The notes below the pieces were generated by a model. It was not told the DNA's origin. It ran no database searches and was given only the letters and a program-made list of their open reading frames with translations. Shown in pieces: positions 1 through 9,047 of a stretch of 64,000 bases of DNA (position 1 is its first letter; every line of letters begins with the position of its first letter). The translations under genes were made by a program, and so were the position numbers. The DNA is from Proales similis (lineage: Eukaryota > Rotifera > Eurotatoria > Ploima > Proalidae). The stretch lies in assembly GCA_019059635.1 (NCBI GenBank), contig JAGVRJ010000015.1:434001-498000 (forward strand), written 5' to 3'.

Positions 1-2447
1 CGCAGTTGACTATTGGACGCAGAATCTATTCCGTAACGAGATAATCTATCAGATACTGTGGCGGATCGGCTTTAAATCTTGGCAAACAAGTTCGAATCAT
101 TCGAGCGAGAAACGCTTTGCAACCTCTAAACAAGTGAATTTGCTGACAGCTGTGGACGAAGATCCTTTACCGGACGGCGTCAGGAGAAGTCTGCGCTCCT
201 TTCTCGACAAATTCTCCATCAACTTCATCCAATTTTGGTACGTGCAATACGTCAGCAAGGAGGAACAGTTTCTCAGCGAAAGCAACTATCAGCTCGAGCA
301 AATCCTTAGTGATTTTATCTATCGGCTGATTCGGGTCGACAAGCAGGCTTTGCTCTATCGAGTGCTCAAAGTGGTCGATCATAGCTACTTTAGCCTTTAC
401 CTTGATGCTCGTGTGATCGGAAAGAGACAGATACCGAATTTGAGTCTGCATTCAGCCTTGCATGATAGGCCGCGCTCTGAGACTCGACATATCAAATCAA
501 TGGTCGAGCTTGTTCTTCGAAAGTCAAACAGAAATCTGGCCAGCCTTTCAAATCAAACTCTTATTGAAGAACTTTTGGCTGAAATAATCGGAAAGAACTG
601 CATTCAGAGTCTCGTTGATCTCTTAAGTCAGCCTTCGTTCTTGTTCTACATTATTCAGCTCTTATTGAGTTCGGCAGTCAAATCGAATGATTCAGCGGAA
701 AGCCAACTCGATCAAGTGGAAGCTGAGCGAGACGAGCAAGAAAAGAGTGCGGAAAACATATCAGAAATGAGCCTACTCGACAGTATGGAATCAAGGGACC
801 TTAACAGAAACAAGCAAGATTTTCGATTTAGAATCGAGCACGTTGAGATTCCATACACCACGGTTGATAAGGAAAAAGGCGGCAAGAAATTCACCAACTA
901 CGTGATTAAGGCAAGCGTTGAGATCTTCGAGGTTTTTTCTTTTGAATAATCTGACCTTAGCTTTTCTTAGTTTGAAATTTCTCTGCTGCTCAACGGCAAG
1001 CCGATAGTGCAGCAAGTTCAAACAGCTAAAAAGCGTTATAGCGAATTCATAAACCTTCAACGCTGCCTTGAGGAGAATAGCTCGCTCCGTCCATATCTCA
1101 AACGCGTAAGAGGTCCGGCCAAATACTTCAACCTTCCGATCGGAAATATGGAAGACGAAATTGTTGAGCGACGCCGCGAGAAACTTTCCCAGTATTTAAA
1201 TGTGAGTGTAGCTAATTCAGGCACGGTTTCAACAGTCATTCATCTAAATCCTCTTTATCTCTGTTATATTCTTATTTTCCAAGAAACTTGTTAGCTTTCC
1301 TAGAATCGCCCGAAGCAAAGAACTAGGCGCATTTCTTGAGCTGAAGCAGTTTTACAACAATAATGACACAGTCTTAAACGAGAACGTCAGTTGATTCTTC
1401 ATCCATTCCGCTCTTCTTAGTGTCACGTGCAGCTTCTGGCAGATTTTAATGCGAACTATGAGTGGCATTCTGGAGAAAATGGCCTCTAAACGAGAAGAGG
1501 ACGATCAAGAATCGAGTGATAGCGAGGGAGGTGAAGATAATTTATACGAATTCAATCACAAGGCAAGTGATCACATAACGAATAATCTCCGGTCTTGTTG
1601 GCTTACTTGACCACCAGGACACTTTTGAACGCTTCCAAATGAATTTACTTGAACTTGTGGGCAATTTTGGAGACTACGAGCTCAAACTTGAGCAGAATTC
1701 AGGTATGGCAGTCAATACACAAGCTTGTTTCTTGTCAACAATTGAATGGAAAAAATCACAGCAAGCGAACCATATCTGGACACAGACGCTTTTCTCAGTA
1801 TCGAGTCAGGTTCAAATAGCTCGAAGCAAATTCTCAGCCTCGTAAACAAGCTGTTTGTTTGGGCATCAAATCTCGACCAGCTGCCCGAGCAGTATCTTTT
1901 GAACAACGCTCGCACTTTCAAGATTCTTGAGAACGCCTTGCTTGATTACTACGGTGAACGGTTGGCTTAAAAAGTCGCTTGTTGTGAATATCTTTATTTT
2001 AATACTTCCTTCTCGATTAGTCTACTTGAAGATCTACTTGAAATCCTATTCAATGATTCTAATATGAGCGCATGCATCCGCTACCTTGAATCATTACTCT
2101 TTTCGCCGAGCTCGCAGCCGGCAATAAACTTTAATGAGCTGGCCAACAGAGAGACCGTGAAAGCAGCCATTTTGAATGCCATCTCAGGTAAACTATTTGG
2201 CTTCGTTTAGTCTGGCTCAAAGATTAACGATTCCGTTATCAAGGACCAGTAAAGCTGTTGATTGGGAAAAAGCGATTCGAGTGTGGCATTGACTTGTTAC
2301 TTGACACCCTGAGCGATGCCAATCTTAACAGGTAATCTTTACCCGTCTCTTTGATCGTGTCATCTTCGTCATTCGTCTAAATCTTCTTCTAGGCATTTAG
2401 TATTTGTACTGCTTGACCTGATCGTTCAAACGCTCTATCTCTCCTGA
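1..2447 (+). CDS. Sorting nexin with PXA, PX and nexin-C domains (SNX19-like), 5' end outside the window
   Basis: An exon is already open at base 2 and codes a PXA domain to about base 690. A short acidic linker follows, then a PX domain split by a 39-nt intron (932-970); the PX stretch includes KKRYSEF and GPAKYFNLP. A C-terminal nexin-C domain runs in small exons to a TGA at 2445-2447. No RGS domain lies between PXA and PX, which fits SNX19 rather than SNX13, SNX14 or SNX25. These proteins are membrane-anchored nexins of endosomes and ER contact sites that bind phosphoinositides through PX. The anchor would lie upstream of the window. The intron at 1563-1617 is GC-AG (AAG|GCAAGT). The join near 1202-1330 does not keep a clean frame with ordinary GT-AG sites, so exon borders there are uncertain. 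The family call is strong; the SNX19 subtype is likely. Confidence 0.85.
1563..1617 (+). other. GC-AG intron in the sorting nexin gene
   Basis: The donor reads AAG|GCAAGT and the acceptor CACCAG|GAC. Both flanking exons stay in phase 0 across it. Apart from the C it matches the strong donor consensus. Confidence 0.7.
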
Positions 2448-2789
2448 GTTTCCCTGTAAGTCGTTAAAGGTGAAAGAATCACTTTTGATCTGACACCTTT
2501 CTTAGTAAATTCACTCCTTAAAACTGACTCTTGACTCTCAAACTTGGACTCTTAAAGATCGAATTCAACTTAGAAAAGCTTTATTTTTGGCATTCTACCA
2601 ATTCTAGCTTATTTAACGTGTTATCTTTACATTCATATATTCAAGAGGCAGTCAACTACGCAATTTATCGTAACTGTGAATATCAAGCGTTGTAAAACAA
2701 TAGCGTGTTTAAACGTGGGAAGAAAATAAAACAACTAAAAATCCGAAGCTGATCTCTCTTGAATCCAGTCGAAATAAAATGCGTTTCAA
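2448..2789. other. Tail-to-tail intergenic gap, sorting nexin / SLC34
   Basis: This AT-rich stretch separates two convergent stop codons. Plus-strand AATAAA lies at 2725-2730 and 2773-2778, and a minus-strand AATAAA (TTTATT on plus) at 2580-2585, so the two 3' UTRs probably overlap. No gene is seen. Confidence 0.5.
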
Positions 2790-5168
2790 TTAGAAACGGG
2801 TAATTTGAGCTTCGACATCAAGACCATTCTCTTGGCCGAGCTCGTCGTGTTGCTCCTCGGAAATTCGTTGGCCGTCATGTCCTTGTTCACTTTCTTTACT
2901 TTCATCGTCACTCTCCTCTTGGTCTTCTTCTTCTTGAATTCCAGCAAAAGATAATTTCGCTCGTCGGAATGAACGAATAGTTGATTTGCGTCGTCTGTAC
3001 TCTTTTATCACTTCGGTGTCGTACTCATCTTCGCTCGATGATTCGTTTGATGAGTGGCCACTGATTTGAGAGAAACGTCGCGCTTCGCGTACAAGGCCAT
3101 TCATTACACTCATTTTGCGCAACAAGTTGGGTATGATATTTGGCCTTCGCTCCTCTTCGGCCTCTTCGGTGTCGAGCTCGTGTTCCAATTCGTCCAGACT
3201 CAATACGGACTTTCTCCTTATGCTCTCAATGCTTGGCCTTTTTTCTCCAACCAGACCGATTCGTCTCAACAGCTCATCGTATGGTTCAAGTGAGCGCAGG
3301 TATGACGGCAGAAAATCAAAGCTCTGCAGCTTTTTTGGCAGAATATTCGGTGTCCACGATTGCAATAGACGCAAAACCAACAGGAAAGCAACGTAAAGTA
3401 GAACAGGTACACCGAATAGCGCGATCCCGATCGAATACGGAATCATGGCCAAGCAGAATACAAGAATCGGAATTAAAAAGTAAACAAGACCGACATAAGC
3501 ATAGACCAGCCAACGAAACTCAAACACCTGATTGCCAAGCCTACGTGCGTACATTTTAGGCAATCGAAGTATCCCGATTGGCAGCCAGACCAAGCAGCCG
3601 ATCAGGTTGAAGAAGCCATATATAATGGATATCTGAAATGCCCGTTCTACACAAGGCTGTGGCTGCACCAGCGACGTAAGAATAGCCGATATAGTTGTTC
3701 CCAAATTGGTGCCCAGGGTGATCACATAAACACGCTGAAGAGACAAAAGTCCGATTCCGCACAGAGGTACTAGAGTGGCTGTTATGATGTTTGAGCTCTG
3801 CAGGATAAACGCGAGCACGAAGCCGAGGGCAAACAAACACGGCTGTGTAAAGAGTTTCAACTTTGATGGAAACGTGTAAATAAGCATGAGACGAATTCCT
3901 TTGGCTATTGGCCCGACGAACAGCAAACTCAAAGACTTGACCACGCCAAAAAGACTGACTATGCATACAAGAGAGGAGACGATCACCCAAAAAAGGCCGT
4001 AACCCCCATCACCAAATGCCTCGATCATTCCCAAGTCCCAGTATTGACATTGTTGCAGACATACCGGAACTAAGGACTCACTCGTTTCATTGAGTGTGGC
4101 GTTTGATGAGTTGGATTGGTTCATCAGAGTGTGCTGAAGATCGCAACAACGCAAGACTATTTGACGGATGTCTGTGTCGCCATCAAACACTAGTTGAATG
4201 GCACTAGCATTCACGCGTAAGAACAAATCCGTTACGGGATCGAGAATATAAGAGAAAAAGTTTATCCGATAGTAGCTACTGGTCTTCTCAAAAGGAATGT
4301 GAGAAGATATGGCAACAGCCGCACTATACAATGCGTTCGAAGCGACCTCGATTGGAATTATTAGCATCATGCTCAAAATATTGAAACCATCGTTCAGAGT
4401 GGCTGCGCTGAATGCTCTCTTGAAGTGGTTGGCATCGCCAACAATCGACAGTGCCACAAGCGAGTTTGTCACACAAGTACCAATATTGGTTCCAATTATG
4501 ACCGGAATAGCACTTTTCACACTGGGCAGAATTCGATTGCCCACCATGATCAGAGTGAGCGAGGATGTAACTGTCTCGTGCTGCAGAATGGCGGTAGACA
4601 CTATGCCGACTGCTAGTCCAGCCAACGGGTTCGAAAAAACATAGGATAGAGCACTTTCAGCTCTGATCGTGTATGGAGTTAACAGAGCCATACCGGCGGT
4701 CATGAAATTTACCGACAGTAAAGCAAAATATAAAACAACCAGAAAAACAACGAATTTTATAATCGAGCTCAGAATGAACTTGATCTTTTCCTTTTTTGAA
4801 AAAGAGGCCCACTTTCGATAGTCCAGTGGCTTTTTGTGCTCTAGAAGCGAAAACTTGCGCCTGAGCTCTTCAAAAGTGCTCCTTCGCTTTGGGCTTGATC
4901 TTTTCTTGCTCGCTAGATTTCGCGGACCGCCGCCAATACTGTGCAAATCATCTGTAACATGAATTCGCACTCGCTTGCGCACTCTCTTTTTGTTTGCAAT
5001 CGACGGTCTATTCGGCTCACGACTCACTTCAATCTCTCTGGGCTTCATGTGACTCACTGCAAATATCGGACTAGAGGGCGACTGACGTTGCAAGGACTCA
5101 GCCCGCTCGCTCGACTTTTGACTCATTTCCGAGCTGTCCTTGTCTTGAAAACGACAGGTCGGCCTCAA
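2790..5168 (-). CDS. Sodium-dependent phosphate cotransporter, SLC34 (NaPi-II) family, intronless
   Basis: A single 792-residue open frame. It has a long basic N-terminal tail (about 1-125) and then the two inverted repeats of the Na/Pi cotransporter fold. The second repeat keeps the family signature as QSSN (457-460) followed by LGTNLGTT. In the first repeat the QSSS position reads QHET (196-199), followed by the well-kept GTNIGT. A large extracellular loop (about 300-395) holds cysteines and several N-glycosylation sites. The C-terminal tail is acidic and Ser-rich and ends ITRF, a class I PDZ ligand like the TRL end of NaPi-IIa. SLC34 proteins import phosphate with sodium at the plasma membrane. 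The lack of introns, among spliced neighbours, suggests a retrocopy or intron loss. Family certain; the altered first QSSS motif is the odd point. Confidence 0.93.
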   Translation of the reverse strand: MRPTCRFQDKDSSEMSQKSSERAESLQRQSPSSPIFAVSHMKPREIEVSREPNRPSIANKKRVRKRVRIHVTDDLHSIGGGPRNLASKKRSSPKRRSTFEELRRKFSLLEHKKPLDYRKWASFSKKEKIKFILSSIIKFVVFLVVLYFALLSVNFMTAGMALLTPYTIRAESALSYVFSNPLAGLAVGIVSTAILQHETVTSSLTLIMVGNRILPSVKSAIPVIIGTNIGTCVTNSLVALSIVGDANHFKRAFSAATLNDGFNILSMMLIIPIEVASNALYSAAVAISSHIPFEKTSSYYRINFFSYILDPVTDLFLRVNASAIQLVFDGDTDIRQIVLRCCDLQHTLMNQSNSSNATLNETSESLVPVCLQQCQYWDLGMIEAFGDGGYGLFWVIVSSLVCIVSLFGVVKSLSLLFVGPIAKGIRLMLIYTFPSKLKLFTQPCLFALGFVLAFILQSSNIITATLVPLCGIGLLSLQRVYVITLGTNLGTTISAILTSLVQPQPCVERAFQISIIYGFFNLIGCLVWLPIGILRLPKMYARRLGNQVFEFRWLVYAYVGLVYFLIPILVFCLAMIPYSIGIALFGVPVLLYVAFLLVLRLLQSWTPNILPKKLQSFDFLPSYLRSLEPYDELLRRIGLVGEKRPSIESIRRKSVLSLDELEHELDTEEAEEERRPNIIPNLLRKMSVMNGLVREARRFSQISGHSSNESSSEDEYDTEVIKEYRRRKSTIRSFRRAKLSFAGIQEEEDQEESDDESKESEQGHDGQRISEEQHDELGQENGLDVEAQITRF

Positions 5169-5769
5169 TCTGCTGCACAGCCTTCACAACGTCAAAACGC
5201 TTAAACAAATATTGAGTTTGTCCATAAAGTTTGAAAAAAAAATTAAAAATTAAATTACTTGCTCAGCAATTTAAGAGAATTTTAAAATTTCAAATTTCGT
5301 TCAATTTCAAAAGCTTCGCCGACTGCGAATTGTCAACCAATTAAAGTCAAATGGCCCACATCTCGATTTGGTTGCAGCTCTAGCCTAATATACGTCGGTA
5401 AGCAGCAATTTTCTTCAGCTTTGTTCTCTCTTAGATTTGATGATGCACAGATTTGCATTCTGATTTATTAGCGTCTTTCTATGCAAGCGAACGCGTTCAG
5501 GCGCGGCTCGTTTGGACACAAGTGTTGCATCAGGCAAATGACAAAGAGCAACTCGTAAACACATTGCTTATGGATCATTAAGTTAGTTCGGCTTATTCAC
5601 CAAGCCCGCTTGCCCACATCGGCCGCCTCCTTCGCAGCAGATTGCCTTACTTTACCTTACCTTAATACTGATTAGCCAACTGAATAGCTCTAATCCCGAA
5701 AACAAAAAATTTATTCGCTTTGCCGAAATGCTCTTCCAGTTTTTAACCGAAGCCCAGTTTTTTTTTATC
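5169..5769. other. Intergenic region upstream of SLC34 and downstream of SRD5A
   Basis: About 600 bp, AT-rich near 5220-5330. It must contain the 5' UTR and promoter of the SLC34 gene and the 3' UTR of the 5-alpha-reductase gene. No convincing coding exon, repeat or RNA gene is seen. Confidence 0.4.
5710..5715 (-). terminator. Poly(A) signal of the SRD5A gene
   Basis: AATAAA on the minus strand, 55 nt after the stop codon. Confidence 0.6.
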
Positions 5770-6749
5770 TTAAAGGAGAAATGGAATGAAAGCTTTGCGA
5801 TTGGCCGGATATGCCTTGCCGAAATGCTGCAAATAAAACCTTTGAGACAAATGCAGGTCAAAATCGAGTCTGAATGATTTGCATAAAGTGGTCGGCTTAC
5901 TGATGATGGTGAACAGCGCGGGGTCCGATATTAGCGAATGAAAAGAGGCAAAATGCGAGCGCTGGCAATGACCATGAAGCCAGAGCGAAGCCTGTCCACT
6001 CGAGACACTCGCCGAAATAGTTGGCCGCTGATACAAACTCAAACATTCCTCCGATAGGAATTTTGTAACCTTTCGAGGCTCGACGCAACGTTATCAGACG
6101 ATAATCTGAGTCGATGTTGATGTACATTCCCAAGAAGAAAAGAGCGACACCTATAAAAATTTGAATTAATTAGCCTTGAGGCGCTATTCTCTAGTATTGC
6201 ATAGCTTTCAAACCTAGCATGAAATTCCACTGGTAAAAGGCCGAAATGGAATTTATGGTGTGCCAGTGTCCTATCTGAAGACCGTTAGTCAGGCAAAACA
6301 CGAATGCTAGGCTGTTTTCCAGCAAATTCACGCGATTTTCGCTCTTTATGTTAGCCGTATAGATGAATGAGCTAATTGAAACAAAACTCAATTGGAATTA
6401 ACATTGACCGCGAATCAAGTTGATACCGATGAAAGTAGTGAAGCATAAATAAAAAGCAAAGCACCAAATTGGTATTCAAACGTCCAAAGGCAGTTATGAG
6501 CGACGGCCGACGAACGACTATTAGAGTAAGTGGAGCAAGAAAGGCCGGCACTTCTTGTAGGAACCAAGCGATCGGTGCTTTAAATCCAAATTGGGTCCGG
6601 TTATAACGACCGTATTGAGCTTTCATGCCAACAAATGCCTCGAGTACAAACACCACGGCGCCGACGCTTATCATAATCACAGGCGTCCAGAACTCGAGAA
6701 ATTCGTAGCCGTAGCGATTGTAAACTTCTTCAAGCAGTTCAGTGCTCAT
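5770..6749 (-). CDS. SRD5A: 3-oxo-5-alpha-steroid 4-dehydrogenase (steroid 5-alpha-reductase)
   Basis: Four exons (about 6749-6422, 6372-6213, 6152-5899 and 5843-5770) give a protein of about 260 residues, the size of SRD5A1/2. Hallmarks are WFLQEVPAF, LHYFHR, GMYINIDSDYRL, IPIGGMFEFVSAANYFGE, EWTGFALASWSLPA and a C-terminal HHHQFYLQHFGKAYP ending in a short hydrophobic tail. These match the conserved NADPH and steroid site of the DUF1295-type reductases. The enzyme is a multi-pass ER membrane protein that reduces the delta-4 double bond of 3-oxosteroids with NADPH; in invertebrates the natural substrate may differ. It is divergent from PDHB with 311 bp between start codons. SRD5A3 and TECR are less likely because the match runs the full length of the SRD5A1/2 type. 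Confidence 0.93.
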
Positions 6750-7060
6750 TTTCTATCGATTGGATCCAAGAATCGGCTATGAATGCCTTTTATTCTGTTT
6801 TACTGCTTTGTTCGGTTAAAATCAAGTGACTTGGACAGCTTCACTTATATTTGCACCGGCGCTAGTACACTCATGGAGTGTAGCGTTCTTAATTATGAAA
6901 CGCCGCCGCAGCATTTGATGCATTATATGAGAGCAAAGCGTTGCTCTGAGCTCGTCCTCGCGCATTGATTTCGAATCCAAAAAAAAATTCTCTAATTTAT
7001 TTAATCACACATTTGACGAGAGATTTTGAGTATAGAGTGATCTCTGTCCGAGCCTCGACT
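6750..7060. promoter_or_regulatory. Shared head-to-head promoter region, SRD5A (-) and PDHB (+)
   Basis: Only 311 bp separate two divergent start codons, so both 5' UTRs and core promoters must fit here. No TATA element is obvious. Bidirectional control is inferred from layout. Confidence 0.5.
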
Positions 7061-8408
7061 ATGAAAGCCAAACTAGTAGCCCTTCTTCGACCAGCGGTAA
7101 GTGTTTTCGATCTGCTCGCATCACGAGATGCACATTTTAAACCAATAGACTTGATTGATAATCATTTAAGAACGCTCTATGGATCCGTAACTGCAGAAAT
7201 GGCATTCATTCTACATCTGCTTTAGGGGCCGATGTGCAGGTTCGATTGTTTACCTCTGTTTGTGCTTTTTCCTCTGTTTTTACAAAAGAGCGTTTCTCTC
7301 TGAAGATGACCGTGAGAGATGCTTTGAACGCTGCGATGGACGAAGAGATGGCTCGTGACGATAAAATCATCCTCATTGGCGAAGAGGTGGCCAAATACGA
7401 TGGCGCCTACAAAGTCACCAAGGGTCTCCTCAACAAATATGGCGACAAGCGAGTCGTCGATACTCCTATCACTGAGGTAGACCTAGCTCGTTAAAATCTA
7501 AAGCTAGATTGCTGAATAATTATCTGGAAAAAAGATGGGATTTGCTGGAATCGCTGTCGGAGCAGCCATGGCTGGTCTTCGCCCTATTTGCGAGTTCATG
7601 ACTTTTAATTTCTCAATGCAAGCCATCGATCATGTAATCAACTCAGCAGCCAAGACCTACTACATGAGCGCGGGCTCGGTACCAGTCCCGATTGTGTTCA
7701 GAGGACCAAATGGCGCGGCAGCTGGCGTGGCTGCTCAGCATTCTCAGTGCTTCGCTGCTTGGTACAGCCATGTACCAGGTCTGAAAGTGGTTTCACCATA
7801 CAGCGCCGAGGATGCCAAAGGACTGCTCAAGGCGGCTATTCGTGATCCCAATCCTGTAGTCTGTCTTGAGAATGAAATCTTGTACGGTGTCTCTTTCCCC
7901 ATGTCACAAGAGGCCCTCTCTTCCGACTTTGTGATCCCAATCGGCAAGGCAAAGATTGAGAGAGAAGGAAAACACGTCACTTTAGTGGCTCACTCACGAG
8001 CTGTTCAACTGTGCCTCGAAGCTGCAGCTGAAATGGAAAAGAAGGGAGTCGAATGCGAGGTTTTGAACCTGCGAAGCCTGCGCCCCCTCGATCACGAGGC
8101 AATCATCAACTCAGTGAAGAAAACCAACCATCTGATCACGGTTGAGCAAGGTTGGCCCCAGTACGGTGTTGGAGCCGAGATTATCGCCACCGTCATGGAA
8201 AGTAAGTGATATAGTCCTCTTCATGTAAAAATGCGCCGACCAATACTGCTCATTATTAGGCGAGGCATTCAACTATTTGGACGCGCCAATCTACCGAGTG
8301 ACAGGAGCTGATGTGCCACTTTCGTATGCCAAGACGCTCGAGGCTGCATCTTTGCCGACCGCCGACAATGTCATCAAAAGTATCCAAAGATCCCTTAACA
8401 TCAATTGA
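7061..8408 (+). CDS. PDHB: Pyruvate dehydrogenase E1 component subunit beta, mitochondrial
   Basis: Four exons (7061-7096, 7171-7476, 7535-8201, 8260-8408) join in frame to 385 residues; human PDHB has 359. The extra length is at the N-terminus, where a basic, Ser-rich stretch containing [10 protein letters not shown] looks like a mitochondrial presequence. Mature sequence begins near [16 protein letters not shown]. Family landmarks are [63 protein letters not shown] and [20 protein letters not shown]. The subunit pairs with E1-alpha to decarboxylate pyruvate with thiamine diphosphate in the matrix. All introns are GT-AG and short. An AATAAA at 8486-8491 follows the stop by 78 nt. Confidence 0.97.
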
Positions 8409-9047
8409 AATCGGATATCGATCCCATCACCCAGAATTTTGATAATATGCGAGCGTGTCGAAACTGTTGCCACCATTTCTAGCCAAATAAAGATCCGAAA
8501 CCCAAATCCCGCCCATTTTCTATTTAGATCGAATTTCATAAAAAATTAAGACGGACGGTAAAATCGCAATGAGTGCAAGCATAAACGACCTTGGCATGAC
8601 GCTGCATAATAAAACTCTTCCAGACAATTGCGAGACGTCTAGAATTCCATGCTGCTTGATCCATCAATATATATATATTATATATATTAATGGAGATTTG
8701 CATTGTTGCAACATCCACCACCTAGCAGACAAACATTCGCGTTGCGTGGATATGGCGTTCGTGTCGATTTTTCAAGCTCATTTCTAGTTTTTGTAGGATG
8801 CCTCCATAAAACCGCACCGCTCCCTGCTCAGACGCAGTCGCTCGCCATATTCATTTTTTACAACTTTTCATTTCAGCATTCCCATGCCTTTTTGCATATC
8901 AAACACAGAAGCCGTCTAACAGACCGCAAACCATTTAAAGATGATAGGCATCTTAATTAAAACCATCTTTCTCTTTTTTTTAGAGCGGGCACCCGCTTTA
9001 AATAGATAGTTGCAAGTTGTCGTGCTCAGTGATTGTTTTCTATCAAG
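8409..9047. other. Intergenic region between PDHB and the sortilin-like gene
   Basis: Holds the PDHB 3' end and the promoter of the next gene. An imperfect AT dinucleotide run lies at about 8664-8692. No coding exon is supported. Confidence 0.4.
8486..8491 (+). terminator. Poly(A) signal of PDHB
   Basis: AATAAA on the plus strand, 78 nt after the PDHB stop codon. Confidence 0.6.

Noticed and set aside
8664-8692. AT dinucleotide run considered as a promoter or origin-like element
   Set aside because: A simple short repeat without context; nothing supports a function.
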